A DNA stretch of 64,000 nt from Lithodes maja (taxonomy: Eukaryota > Arthropoda > Malacostraca > Decapoda > Lithodidae): contig JBAKBP010001590.1 of assembly GCA_037953745.1 (NCBI GenBank), forward strand, positions 62,001 to 126,000, in the 5' to 3' direction. Below the pieces are notes generated by a model. The model searched no databases. It had not been told where the DNA came from and worked only from the letters and a program-made list of their open reading frames with translations. Shown in pieces: positions 41,033-51,391 of the stretch (its first letter is position 1; each line of letters starts with the position of its first letter). The translations under genes were made by a program, and so were the position numbers.

Positions 41033-44000
41033 ATGGATAAAAACGGTAAAGAGACACCGTCTAGTGGGGTGCTGATCAAAGCCCCTAAAAATCAAAGGGC
41101 GGGACTTCGGGGAGTATTAAATAGGCTAATAGTGGACTTAAACATTTTCATCACTACTGCTGATCTAGAGGAATTGGAGGCCAGATTAGATAACGTCCAG
41201 GCTACCCACGGTCGTATTACGGCTCTGAGTGAGGTGATTGTGGCTGACATGATAGAGGAGGACGAGATAATTACAGAATGTGATAATCGCGCCCTCTATG
41301 ACGAACCTGTCTTTAGGGCGAAGCGCCTATTACAGCGTGCTGTCACAGATAAGAAGGGAGGCGATAATGAGGCCCATAGAAGGGCTGACCCGCAAAAAAC
41401 TGTACACCTCCCAAAGCTCAATCTTCCTACATTTGGGGGCAAGTTAACCGAGTGGTTAGCTTTTTGGGACGTTTTTCGATCGGCTGTTCATGAATCCTCT
41501 TTGGATAATGTCCGCAAGTTTTATTATCTGAAGGGACAAATGGAAGGAGAGGCATTACAGTTAATAGAGGGTTTTGCAGTAGTGGGTGATAGTTATCTCG
41601 AAGCGGTACACCTATTAGAGTCCACATACGGGGATAGAGAGCAGTTAAAGATGGCCCATGTTGTTGCCTTGTTGGGGCTCACAGAACCACAGTATAAGGT
41701 TGATGAGTTGACAAACTTCAGGGCAAATATGGAGTGCCATACTCGATCGCTAGACACCCTAGGACTTACCACGCAGGAAATGATAGTCATTATCTTGCGG
41801 CAGAAGCTTCCTATGGCAATACTTGATAAGGTAAGATCATTTGAACTGGGGGAGTTCAAAACTCAGTTCAGCAAGGAGATCAGTAATCTACAGTTGAACA
41901 AAGGGAGAATGTATGTGTCGGGAGGGAGTGAGAATGTGGAGAAGAGGGGAACAATAAGCATGACAGTGGGGACTAAAGTAAAGAAAGAGGGTGCGTATAA
42001 GAAACCTGCTCAGATACTATGTAAGCTATGTAACAACAAACATAAATGGAGTTTCTGCATAAAATACCCAACAAATGAGACAAAACTAGCACAGGCGAAA
42101 AGATTGAAGCTATGTGTAGGTTGTCTAAGTGGGGAACATGGTAAGCAGGGACAATGTACTGCTACATACTTAAGGCCCTGTCGGCACTGCAAAGGACATC
42201 ACTTTGATAAGTTGTGTCCTACAGCGGATAAAGTCAAAGACGTCAAAAATGAGGGTACTACAACTGTGACACTAGGTAGCACGCAAGACACCACTATATT
42301 GCCCACAATACAGATTCCCATGGAAGGTAATGACAGTAACAAAGTTTGTCGGGTACTTCTAGATCAAGGGTCTCAACGTTCCTTTATAAAGAGGTCCGTA
42401 CTAGTGGGACTGAAGCACCGAATCGTAGGGGCTGAGACTCTTCGATTACAGGGCTTCACAGGGGTTACTGATAAACAAGACTACGAGATAGCGGAGATTT
42501 CATATTTCTATCGTAAAAAACGGTACCTTATGACTTTTATCGTAGTAGACACCCTACCAGAATATGTATCTGTGGGTGTGAAGAAGGTGGAACACGCATT
42601 ACGTAGCAAAGGGGTTAACTTGTCAGATCCCATGGGAAATCAGAGTGAGGTGCATGTTCTACTTGGTGTAGATCATTATTATGAAGTAGTATACCCTGGA
42701 TTTAAAAAGATGTGTGGTGTAGTTTTAATCCCCACTAAATTTGGATACTGCATGAGCGGAAAGGTGCATACTACACAGTCAAAGGTCCTGGTCGACACTG
42801 TCTCGATATATAGAGTCAATGTAACCGCGGCAGAGGAGTTGGGAAGGGAGGATTCTCAACCTAGTGACCCTAAGATGGCTGCCGAGTTCGACCTAGAACG
42901 ACTGTGGAGATTGGATCACATAGGCATTAATCCTATGGAGACTGATTATGACTTGGAAGTTGCGCTACAAAGGTTTGACGAGTCTGTGTGCTACTGTGCC
43001 TCAGACAAGCAATATAAAGTTAGTTTACCCTGGAAGAACAGTGAGATAAGCCTGCCTACCAACTATGGTTTGGCATTAGGTCGCTTGCGCGCATTGCAGC
43101 GGAAATTGTCTAACGAACCGAGCACGCGCCAGGCGTATGACGATGTATTTCGGAGTTATGAGGATAGGGGCTTTATAGAGAGAGTCGATGTCAGGGAACC
43201 GTGTAAGAAGGGTAGGGTTCACTATCTGGCCCATCATGGGGTAAAGAAAGACAGCGTCACCACACCAATACGGGTGGTGTATGACTGTTCTGCCCACCAA
43301 GGACAACAACCCAGTCTAAATGACTGCCTGTTGACAGGTCCGTCCATGGTGTCGGACCTGTCCCAACATCTATTGCGGTTTAGGCTGGGGAAGTATGCCT
43401 ATACCAGTGACATCGAGAAGGCATTCTTGATGGTCAAGCTAAAGGAGGAAGATAGAGATGTTACCCGCTTTCTTTGGTTCGGCGACATTAGCGACTCTGA
43501 AAGTCCCATCATAATATACCGTTTTCGGGTTGTACTCTTTGGGGCCACTTGCTCGCAGTTTTTGTTAAATGCCACAATCAGAAAACATCTAGCTGACACT
43601 CATGAGGACACAAGTAAACTATCTCGCGGATTATACATTGACAATCTGCAGGGTACTAGCGATAGTCAAAATGATTTGTTATGTGCATACTGGCAAGCAC
43701 GCAGATTGTTTGCGGATGCACATCTATTTCTCCGCGAGTGGGTTACTAATAGTGAAGATCTTCAGAGTTTAATACAGGTGGATGGTACGGCATCTCTTAA
43801 CCAGGAAAAGTCCAGAAATTTGGGGATGATCTGGCAACCTAAACATGACATACTAACTTTTCAAACAAGGTCTTTTGCTCAGCAGACAGGAGCGCACACC
43901 AAAAGAAGTCTGTTGAGCAAAGTTGCGCAATTTTTTGATCCTTTGGGTCTAGCATTACCTGTTACCATAAGAGCTAGGATTCTAATGCAGGAAGTTTGGA

Positions 44001-46321
44001 GACGTAAAATAGGATGGGATGACAGTTTGCCTGAGGACCTGAATGACCAAGGGACATTGTTGTTGAATGAATATGCCATCCTATGTACTAAACCTATACC
44101 TCGTAAAGTGGCGGCGTTTGGTGACGTTACGTTACACACGTTTTGCGATGCTAGCGCCACGGCATACGGGGTAGCCATATATGTTGTTACTTCATTTGGG
44201 GCACATTTAGTTACAGCCCGGGCCAAGGTAGCCCCGGTTAAAAAGGTAACTATCCCTAAAATGGAATTGACTGCCATGCTGCTATTAGCACGTCTGGTGC
44301 AACATGTACGCGCAGCATACGAGAGCGAATTAAATATTGAAATCGTTCATGTATGGTGCGATAGTCAGGTCGCACTCAACTGGATACATAGCAAGAAGTC
44401 TCTGCCAGTTTATGTGCGGAATAGGGTAGATGAGATTAGAGCCCTTTTGCCAGACGTTGCTTATCATTATGTAAATACAAAAGAAAACCCTAGTGATCTC
44501 ATAACTAGGGGTATAACGGCTAGCCAGTTAATGAAGTCCGAATTGTGGTGGCATGGTCCAAAGTGGCTGCTCCATGAAAGTGAATGGACGATATGGCATG
44601 CTGTTGGTGAGGGACTTCTGCCACTGGAAACAGTGGCAGTTACAGCCCAACCAAATGAGCCACCGGGTCCTATCATGAGGTGGGCAAGATTCGGTGACTA
44701 TAATAAACTAGTCAGAGTTGTAGCTTGGGTGTTGCGATATGTATCCAGTCTCAAGCTTAAAGTAACGGGCCAACTCTGCAACAGGGGTCACAACATTGAT
44801 GCTCGTGAATTTAAAGCAGCTGAAGTAACTTTGATCAAATGGGTTCAATTAGAAACCTTTTCCAATGAATTAGAATCCTTGAAAAGCTCGAATAAGACAT
44901 TAATGCCTAATATAGTGCGTCAACTACGGTTGCACCTAGACAATGGCCTCATCAGGTGTGAGGGTCGCCTGAAGTGGTCGGGTGTACCAGACGGCACAAA
45001 CCGACCTATACTTATGCCAACAAGAAATCACGTTACTGATCTATTGATCATGCGTGCACATAGGGAAGTAAAACACTACGGGGTATGTCATATTATATCA
45101 AATTTACGTCTCACATGGTGGATACCCAGAGTTCGACAAGTAGCTCGACGCGTAGTGAGAAAGTGTGTAATATGCCAGAGACTAAAGGGTAAATCATATG
45201 CAACTGGACCAGCTCCACCTCTACCTGAATGCCGTGTAAAGCATGTAGAACCTTTCCAAGCGGTAGGATTAGATTACACAGGGGCATTGAAGACGAGGGA
45301 GCATGAGAAGGTTTATATATTATTGTTTACCTGTGCGACGTCTCGAGCGGTACACCTAGAACTATGTGATAATATGTCTAGCGAAGAATTTATGCTGGCG
45401 TTCAGACGGTTTTGTGCCCGTCGTTCATTCCCTCAACTCATTCTTAGCGACAATGCTCCCACTTATGTCCAAGCATCAAAATATCTAAAGGATATGAGTA
45501 GTGATCCTGCTGTTATCACTTTTTTGGGAGAGAAGAAGTGCGAATGGAGGTTCATTCCAGTTAAGGCACCTTGGTTTGGTGGAATGTGGGAACGATGTGT
45601 CGGCATAGTAAAGTCAGGACTAAGAGCGGTTGTAGGACGTGCTCTATTAAAGAAAAGTGAGTTGACGACAGTCCTCACAGAGATAGAGGCAGTCGTGAAT
45701 GATCGCCCGCTTACATATGTGTACACCGACCTGCAAGAACCACTACCATTAACGCCAGCTCACTTGCTATATGGAAAACCATTGACTGCGTTTCCATCTG
45801 ATTTTCAGTCCATAGTAGAGTTAGAGGATCCCTCGTTGTACTCTGAGGTAGCGGTGTCTAAGAGATACCAGTATATATCCAGGATAATCGAGGATTTTAG
45901 GAAACGGTGGATTAGTGAATATCTGCTAGCATTGAGGGAAAGGAGTGTTACTCCCTCTGGTAGACCAACGGCACCTACAGTTGGCGAAGTTGTTTTAATT
46001 AAAGAAGATAGTCCTCGTTTATACTGGAAATTAGGCCGCGTATTGGAGGTATACAAGGGGGCAGACTCTGTAGAGCGGGTGGCGCTATTGAAGACAGCCA
46101 CTGGAACTACTGTTCGTCCTATCGCACGTTTGTACGCTTTGGAGCTCGATTCCGCATTGCAATCTGAGGCTCCACCTGTTATTGCTGGGTCCGAGGATTC
46201 TCAAAGGAACGACTCACCTCTTACTGATGGTGATCATGCTCGGACCGGGACGCGTCCCAGACGCGCTGCTGCTGGCGCCGTTGACTTGTGGCGTCAGAAG
46301 ATAGCCTCTGGGCAACTTTAG
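41033..46321 (+). CDS. BEL/Pao Gag-Pol polyprotein (element 1)
   Basis: An uninterrupted 1762-residue polyprotein from ATG 41033 (aaaATGg). Domains in order: N-terminal Gag helix; DUF1759-type Gag (about 120-280); Cys-rich zinc knuckles (CKLC, CVGC, CRHCKGHHFDKLC; about 330-400); DUF1758 aspartic protease VLLDQGSQRSF (D444); reverse transcriptase with first Asp 793 (SDIEKAF) and YIDN (Asp870), where Asn replaces the second Asp of the usual YxDD; Peptidase_A17/RNase H-like region (FCDASATAYG); integrase zinc finger (about 1345-1385) and catalytic D1414 (GLDYTG), D1473 (LSDNAP) and E1520 (MWERCVG); and a C-terminal DUF5641-like domain. This is the standard BEL/Pao layout. No env frame follows. 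It is intact and 99%-like by eye to element 2, so recently active. Confidence 0.93.
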   Translation: MDKNGKETPSSGVLIKAPKNQRAGLRGVLNRLIVDLNIFITTADLEELEARLDNVQATHGRITALSEVIVADMIEEDEIITECDNRALYDEPVFRAKRLLQRAVTDKKGGDNEAHRRADPQKTVHLPKLNLPTFGGKLTEWLAFWDVFRSAVHESSLDNVRKFYYLKGQMEGEALQLIEGFAVVGDSYLEAVHLLESTYGDREQLKMAHVVALLGLTEPQYKVDELTNFRANMECHTRSLDTLGLTTQEMIVIILRQKLPMAILDKVRSFELGEFKTQFSKEISNLQLNKGRMYVSGGSENVEKRGTISMTVGTKVKKEGAYKKPAQILCKLCNNKHKWSFCIKYPTNETKLAQAKRLKLCVGCLSGEHGKQGQCTATYLRPCRHCKGHHFDKLCPTADKVKDVKNEGTTTVTLGSTQDTTILPTIQIPMEGNDSNKVCRVLLDQGSQRSFIKRSVLVGLKHRIVGAETLRLQGFTGVTDKQDYEIAEISYFYRKKRYLMTFIVVDTLPEYVSVGVKKVEHALRSKGVNLSDPMGNQSEVHVLLGVDHYYEVVYPGFKKMCGVVLIPTKFGYCMSGKVHTTQSKVLVDTVSIYRVNVTAAEELGREDSQPSDPKMAAEFDLERLWRLDHIGINPMETDYDLEVALQRFDESVCYCASDKQYKVSLPWKNSEISLPTNYGLALGRLRALQRKLSNEPSTRQAYDDVFRSYEDRGFIERVDVREPCKKGRVHYLAHHGVKKDSVTTPIRVVYDCSAHQGQQPSLNDCLLTGPSMVSDLSQHLLRFRLGKYAYTSDIEKAFLMVKLKEEDRDVTRFLWFGDISDSESPIIIYRFRVVLFGATCSQFLLNATIRKHLADTHEDTSKLSRGLYIDNLQGTSDSQNDLLCAYWQARRLFADAHLFLREWVTNSEDLQSLIQVDGTASLNQEKSRNLGMIWQPKHDILTFQTRSFAQQTGAHTKRSLLSKVAQFFDPLGLALPVTIRARILMQEVWRRKIGWDDSLPEDLNDQGTLLLNEYAILCTKPIPRKVAAFGDVTLHTFCDASATAYGVAIYVVTSFGAHLVTARAKVAPVKKVTIPKMELTAMLLLARLVQHVRAAYESELNIEIVHVWCDSQVALNWIHSKKSLPVYVRNRVDEIRALLPDVAYHYVNTKENPSDLITRGITASQLMKSELWWHGPKWLLHESEWTIWHAVGEGLLPLETVAVTAQPNEPPGPIMRWARFGDYNKLVRVVAWVLRYVSSLKLKVTGQLCNRGHNIDAREFKAAEVTLIKWVQLETFSNELESLKSSNKTLMPNIVRQLRLHLDNGLIRCEGRLKWSGVPDGTNRPILMPTRNHVTDLLIMRAHREVKHYGVCHIISNLRLTWWIPRVRQVARRVVRKCVICQRLKGKSYATGPAPPLPECRVKHVEPFQAVGLDYTGALKTREHEKVYILLFTCATSRAVHLELCDNMSSEEFMLAFRRFCARRSFPQLILSDNAPTYVQASKYLKDMSSDPAVITFLGEKKCEWRFIPVKAPWFGGMWERCVGIVKSGLRAVVGRALLKKSELTTVLTEIEAVVNDRPLTYVYTDLQEPLPLTPAHLLYGKPLTAFPSDFQSIVELEDPSLYSEVAVSKRYQYISRIIEDFRKRWISEYLLALRERSVTPSGRPTAPTVGEVVLIKEDSPRLYWKLGRVLEVYKGADSVERVALLKTATGTTVRPIARLYALELDSALQSEAPPVIAGSEDSQRNDSPLTDGDHARTGTRPRRAAAGAVDLWRQKIASGQL

Positions 46322-46359
46322 GTTAAGGTGGGGTTCAGGTCTTTTTTGTGGGGGGAGTG

Positions 46360-47147
46360 TATCGTATAAATACGATAGAATATGACTTTTGTGATCTCTT
46401 ATGTCTCTGTGACGTCACGATCTCTCCTACAGCACCAGACGTAGGACGAGTAGATCGTATATTATAAGATTGTAAATAAGTTAAGTTATAAAGGGCCTAA
46501 TATGCTATTAAGCAATATTGCCTTTGTCTTATGTAGTATATATGAATTTATCGTATATATTAATATAATTTATCGTATAGAGCAACCTAAATGCGGTACG
46601 ATAATTTGGGCTCCTGGCGGTTTGCCAAGGCAGCAAGGTGTGCTTTCGAGGTACGTCAGAGCCTTCACGAACACCAACCAGTTAACATCTAATTTTCCGC
46701 CCTCAGTTGATCGTGCTTTTGTGCCTGTAATCACAATACACACACACTCAGCTACACCACCAAGACGCTCTCATCGACATCATGACTGACTGATAGATAA
46801 GCATACATTATATAATCATGTCCATTCCCATGTAATCATTTATTCTTTCTTTAACTTGACTCGTGTCATGGGACCGAAGTCTCGTTCCCCATTGTCCACC
46901 GCCATATTGGGTAAAACGTTCTCCCTTGCCTCATTGCCACGTGGAACTATTGGTGAGTTAATTCCTGGCTAATATTAACCCTTATAACCTTACCCTATAT
47001 ATACATTTGTTATGTGAGACCTTTGGATATAAATTAGCTTGTTTCAGATCGAATTCAATTTAGATATAGAGTAGTTTTCATTTAGATTGATTTTATTTGA
47101 TTCATTATAGCTTAGTAATATTTAACTTCCATTGATAGTTTACCACA
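46360..47147 (+). repeat. BEL 1 3' LTR
   Basis: 788 bp from TATCGTATAAATACG to TTTACCACA. It is preceded by a purine tract (GTGGGGGGAG, 46348-46357) and two bases (TG) that are absent from the 5' LTR start. Confidence 0.9.
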
Positions 47148-47165
47148 ATCTCAATTGGGGGTGAG

Positions 47166-47844
47166 TGTAATAGGTCGCCTCCCTGATTTGTATATAAATT
47201 GGGCCACTAAGATAAAGGATCTCGTAGGAAAATATTCCTTAATTAATTACCCGGGATACAAATCAAAGACACGCCTATCCAATATATTTATACCGATCGA
47301 TACAGTATATTTTGTTGTTCGGCCAGCTTACAGGATTAACGGTGTGTATATGTATAGATTTATATAGATATATAAAGGCTGTTCAATTATTGACGCGATG
47401 GGACTATGTTATTAGAAAACTGTTATTTAACAATTAACAATGATAAATTAAACAAACATTCTATTAAAACGGTTTATTGAATAAAAGACACAAATTGATG
47501 AAAATGAATCCGAAAATTACGTTCACACACCACTCGCTCCTTCTATCCAAATGTTTAACTAACTTAATTAACCCCTCTAATTTAATTAACTAGAGCCTTG
47601 ACTGAGCCACACTCAGTCAAACTCACTCCTAAAATTACCCGTCACTAACCTGATACCACTAGCCTAACGGAGTCCTATATACCAGGCAAAACAATTAACC
47701 CTCCCTTGAATTTACCCTTATCGCATATTAATGACCGCGTCTAGCACATCAGATTACTTATATAATAACACTGTATACTAACCTTTACACATGGTCGAAG
47801 GTGTGGTGACTCATCACCCAGATCTCAGTCACGATCCTGTGACA
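47166..47844 (-). repeat. 3' LTR of the minus-strand Gypsy element (shortened)
   Basis: 679 bp, TGTCAC...ATTACA on the minus strand. Compared with the 963-bp partner it lacks about 284 bp (equivalent to 51084-51367). That missing part contains the likely U3 promoter with TATAAATAAAG. Confidence 0.88.
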
Positions 47845-48393
47845 TCCCTCCCCACTAAAATTGATTTTACTCCGTTAAAATCACCTAGCGTCATTCAGTG
47901 TCTTCCATACTGTAGTGTGAGTCTAACAGTCACTGGCGCATGCAATGGTCCCCCTTGAGTAGAAAAACCCCTTAACATTTACGTTAAAATTACTACTGAA
48001 AGGGGAAAACTCCTGAGTTCGCATTTTTGGCCAGCGACAAGGTCCTGGTGGCAATGCACCTAGTGAGGTTTAACTCTAGTGGCAAACCCACTCATTTACA
48101 ATGACAAACTAGCTGAGCTACTGTTATGTGAGGAGATGTCTGAATATATGGTGTACTTGGGATATTCGTGGGTAAATGGGAGTAGTAATGTCTTATCTGA
48201 ATACGGTGCTTTTTCCCGGTTATCCGGGATTTGATGTGGGGATCCTTGGTTGTAGGTGCTTGGTCTGATTCTTGGTCTGCTCAGCGTCGCGTCTCGCCAG
48301 CTCGCCTGGACAACTCATTCCTGTAATATAAGTGGGCGGCAGATCATTGTTCTAAAAAAATTCCCAACCCTCTCATATGCACCTACAAGCTAC

Positions 48394-49792
48394 TTACTCC
48401 CGATCCTCTGCATCATTAGTCAACCGTGACAACCAATCAGCACCAACATTGTTACTACCCTTAATGTACCTTACAACGAAGCTGAACTGCTGCAGGAAAA
48501 GCGTCCACCTCATCAGTCTGGAATTGGCATTCCTCGAGGTCTTGAGGCTTGTCAGAGGCATATGATCAGTCTCGAGCGTGAACTCCCCTCCGAACAAATA
48601 GAAGTAGTATTTCTTGACCCCTTCGACCACCGCCAACAATTCCAGCTCCACCGTGCTGTAATTCAGCTCAGCTCCCTTGAGTCGCCTACTGTGGTATGCA
48701 ACGGGGAATAACTCTCCATCTTCCTCCTGCATCAGGACCGCCCCCACTGCATCCTGTGAAGCATCAGTCCTTAGAATGAATGGTTTCTTGAAGTCTGCCA
48801 ACTTCAGGATAGGTTCCTTGCAGAGTTGAGTCTTTAGTGCGTTGAAAGCCTCTTGCTGTTCCGTACCCCACGGAACACTGTTTTGAGCATGCTTCTTTAG
48901 TAAGTCGTACAACGGAGTAGCCAACGCAGCAAAATGAGGAATGAACTCCCTGTAGTAGCCGGCAAGTCCCAAGAATGACCGAACCTGCTTCTTTGTAGTG
49001 GGCCTAGGAGCATCGCGAATCTTAGAGATCTTATCACCCTGACAGCCGCATTGACCATCCCCAACCACATGTCCTAGGTACTGCACCCGTTTCTGGCCCA
49101 CTTCACACTTGCTAGGTTTCACCTTCAAGTTGTACTCCTGCAACCTAGACAAGACCTTCTCCAGAATTGACATGTGCTCTCTGAAAGACTGAGTGAACAA
49201 GAACATCATCAACGAAGACCTCCACACCAGGTATGTCTCGCAGGACCTGACGCATCATACGGTTAAACACCGCCGGCGAATTCATAAGACCAAAAGGCAA
49301 CACAGTGTACTGGTACAGCCCGTCTGGCGTACTAAAAGCGGTGATCTTGCGGCTAGCTGGATCCAGAGGTATCTGGAAGAACCCCTTGGTGAGATCTAGT
49401 TTGGAAAAGATCGTTGAACCTGCAAGCCTGGCAAAGATGGCACGGAGGTCGCACATAGGTTCCGCATCAACCTTTGTCAAAGCATTCAGCCGACGGTAAT
49501 CCCCACAGATGCGTACACCGCCCTCCTTCTTCTTGACAACCACCATCGGACTACAATATTGAGAAGAGGATTTCTCGATGCTACCTGCTAACTCCATTTC
49601 CCTGATCTCCTTCTGGACTTGGTCGTGCAGACGGAGCAGAATGGGATACGGCTTTACTCGTACCAGAACCGAACTGGTCAGCTCGATTGCGTGACTCAAG
49701 ACTCGTGCGATTCCGGGCCTATCCGAGAAAACGCCCCTGTACTTACCAAGGAGCGAGTCCAATTGCCGCCCCTCATGATCTGAGATGAACAA
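48394..49792 (-). pseudogene. Gypsy RT-RNase H fragment (frameshifted)
   Basis: On the minus strand 49792-49180 encodes RT with VKPYPILLRLHDQVQKEI, GDYRRLNALT, SKLDLTKGF, FGLMNSPAVF and the catalytic FVDD. A one-base shift near 49190 moves the frame. The second part (about 49190-48394) continues with KPSKCEVG, FLGLAGYYREFI, RNase H TDASQDAVGAVL and TDHMPL, ending at a stop after LSRLTNDAEDRE. The first codon of the open frame is TTG, and no Gag or protease lies upstream, so the N-terminus is lost by deletion. No integrase follows RNase H. It differs clearly from the Gmr1-like RT at 29800-30500 and resembles conventional 412/mdg1-type Gypsy RTs. Confidence 0.88.
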
Positions 49793-50408
49793 CGAACGAC
49801 AAAAGAAAGTTAAGATAGCACGGTTCCATTACCCCTGGAACGAGTTATGTGAGGGAGGAATAAAGGAAGGAATTGATAAAGAGGAACAACGGATATAAGA
49901 CAAGGAGAAAAATATGTTTACGCTCTACAAAAAAAAATGACCCCTATAACTGCAACTGCGCAAGAATTTCGAACCAAAAAAAAAACTATGAAAACCGACA
50001 ACAGTTAATTAGATTACAATCCCCTTCCCTCCATTTAATCGGACGATCGCAGCACTTGCGTACGACGCACGAATGGCGAAAGAAAAAAATCACACGGACG
50101 AAATTCTTAACGACAAAAAAAAACCAAGCAGAGATCAATTATTATACAAGCGAAACAAAATTGATGGAACACAATTATTTCTCGATAGCCGAAATTGTAT
50201 AATCTATAAATATTATTATTATACACAAGCGATGAGAAAAGATGTTTAAAATTTACCCAAGCCCACGGTCAGAAGTGACCACGCGGGTGGAAGAAGAAGG
50301 AGGGAGGGAAAAATTCCCCCAAGGCTCACCTTCTTTCTAACACAACAACAATGCTATCCTAGCCTATGCCTATCTATTTTTATCTAACACATCCGCATCG
50401 GAAACTGG
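49793..50408. other. Noncoding leader of the minus-strand Gypsy element
   Basis: A-rich on the plus strand, with several A runs, and no conserved frame. It occupies the place where Gag and protease would be expected. Confidence 0.5.
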
Positions 50409-50426
50409 TCCTGATCACGGTCGCCA
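50409..50426 (-). promoter_or_regulatory. Primer-binding site, tRNA-Arg type
   Basis: Minus-strand TGGCGACCGTGATCAGGA starts two bases after the 5' LTR. The first 12 bases match the arginine-tRNA site known from 412/mdg1 elements. Confidence 0.8.
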
Positions 50427-50428
50427 GT

Positions 50429-51391
50429 TGTAATGGGTCGCCTCCCTGATTTGTATATAAATTGGGCCACTAAGATAAAGGATCTCGTAGGAAAATATTC
50501 CTTAATTAATTACCCGGGATACAAATCAAAGACACGCCTATCCAATATATTTATACCGATCGATACAGTATATTTTGTTGTTCGGCCAGCTTACAGGATT
50601 AACGGTGTGTATATGTATAGATTTACATAGATATATAAAGGCTGTTCAATTATTGACGCGATGGGACTATGTTATTAGAAAACTGTTATTTAACAATTAA
50701 CAATGATAAATTAAACAAACATTCTATTAAAACGGTTTATTGAATAAAAGACACAAATTGATGAAAATGAATCCGAAAATTACGTTCACACACCACTCGC
50801 TCCTTCTATCCAAATGTTTAACTAACTTAATTAACCCCTCTAATTTAATTAACTAGAGCCTTGACTGAGCCACACTCAGTCAAACTCACTCCTAAAATTA
50901 CCCGTCACTAACCTGATACCACTAGCCTAACGGAGTCCTATATACCAGGCAAAACAATTAACCCTCCCTTGAATTTACCCTTATCGCATATTAATGACCG
51001 CGTCTAGCACATCAGATTACTTATATAATAACACTGTATACTAACCTTTACACATGGTCGAAGGTGTGGTGACTCATCACCCAGGTCACCACGCTCGCCA
51101 CCACACACACACTTAACACTTGTCGTCACGGCGCCAGCAGGAACACTAAGGGCTGTTTACCTCTCTCCCGCTTTATTTATACCCTCGGTTCCGACCCAAA
51201 ATTAGACCCTTCTTGACTTTGGAGAAAGGAAGAACATCTAGCACCTTCTCGAACCTTCTTGACCCTTCTTGACCATATAGTTACTGACCGCACGTCCCCA
51301 CCCCCTCTTCTCTCTCTCTATACTCTCCCCGCACCCTCCTCGACTCTCTAATATGTCTAGCTATCTATATCTCAGGCACGATCCCGTGACA
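50429..51391 (-). repeat. 5' LTR of the minus-strand Gypsy element (full length)
   Basis: 963 bp, TGTCACGGGATCG...CCATTACA on the minus strand. It contains TATAAATAAAGCGGG (minus strand, near 51168-51182), a likely core promoter. The rest matches 47166-47844 almost perfectly. Confidence 0.9.

Larger units (their letters stand above)
39272..47147 (+). mobile_element. BEL/Pao LTR retrotransposon 1, carrying an SGNH-hydrolase ORF
   Basis: The element is 7876 bp: LTRs of 787 and 788 bp, primer site at 40060, a 233-codon hydrolase-like ORF (40114-40815), a ~217-bp spacer, a 1762-codon Gag-Pol (41033-46321) and a G-rich purine tract before the 3' LTR. I counted roughly six to eight differences between its LTRs, about 1%. 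The left flank ends GGCTAGT and the right flank begins ATCTCAAT, so no target duplication is visible. Confidence 0.92.
47166..51391 (-). mobile_element. Minus-strand Gypsy element, internally deleted, with 5-bp TSD
   Basis: GTGAG flanks both sides (47161-47165 and 51392-51396), a clean target duplication. Minus-strand order: 5' LTR (51391-50429), primer site TGGCGACCGTGATC (tRNA-Arg, 412/mdg1 type), about 600 bp of noncoding leader, RT and RNase H (49792-48394), purine tract TGGGGAGGGA, and 3' LTR (47844-47166). Gag, protease and integrase are absent, so the internal region has lost most of its coding capacity. It inserted into the Gag-like frame that continues at 51392-52420. Confidence 0.9.

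Noticed and set aside
42010..46101. Several 60-130 codon minus-strand frames repeated in BEL 1 and BEL 2
   Set aside because: They are antisense to the conserved Gag-Pol frame and recur only because the two elements are near identical.
47155..47367. 70-codon frame, repeated near 50433
   Set aside because: It lies in the two LTRs of the minus-strand Gypsy element and is antisense to it, with no domain.
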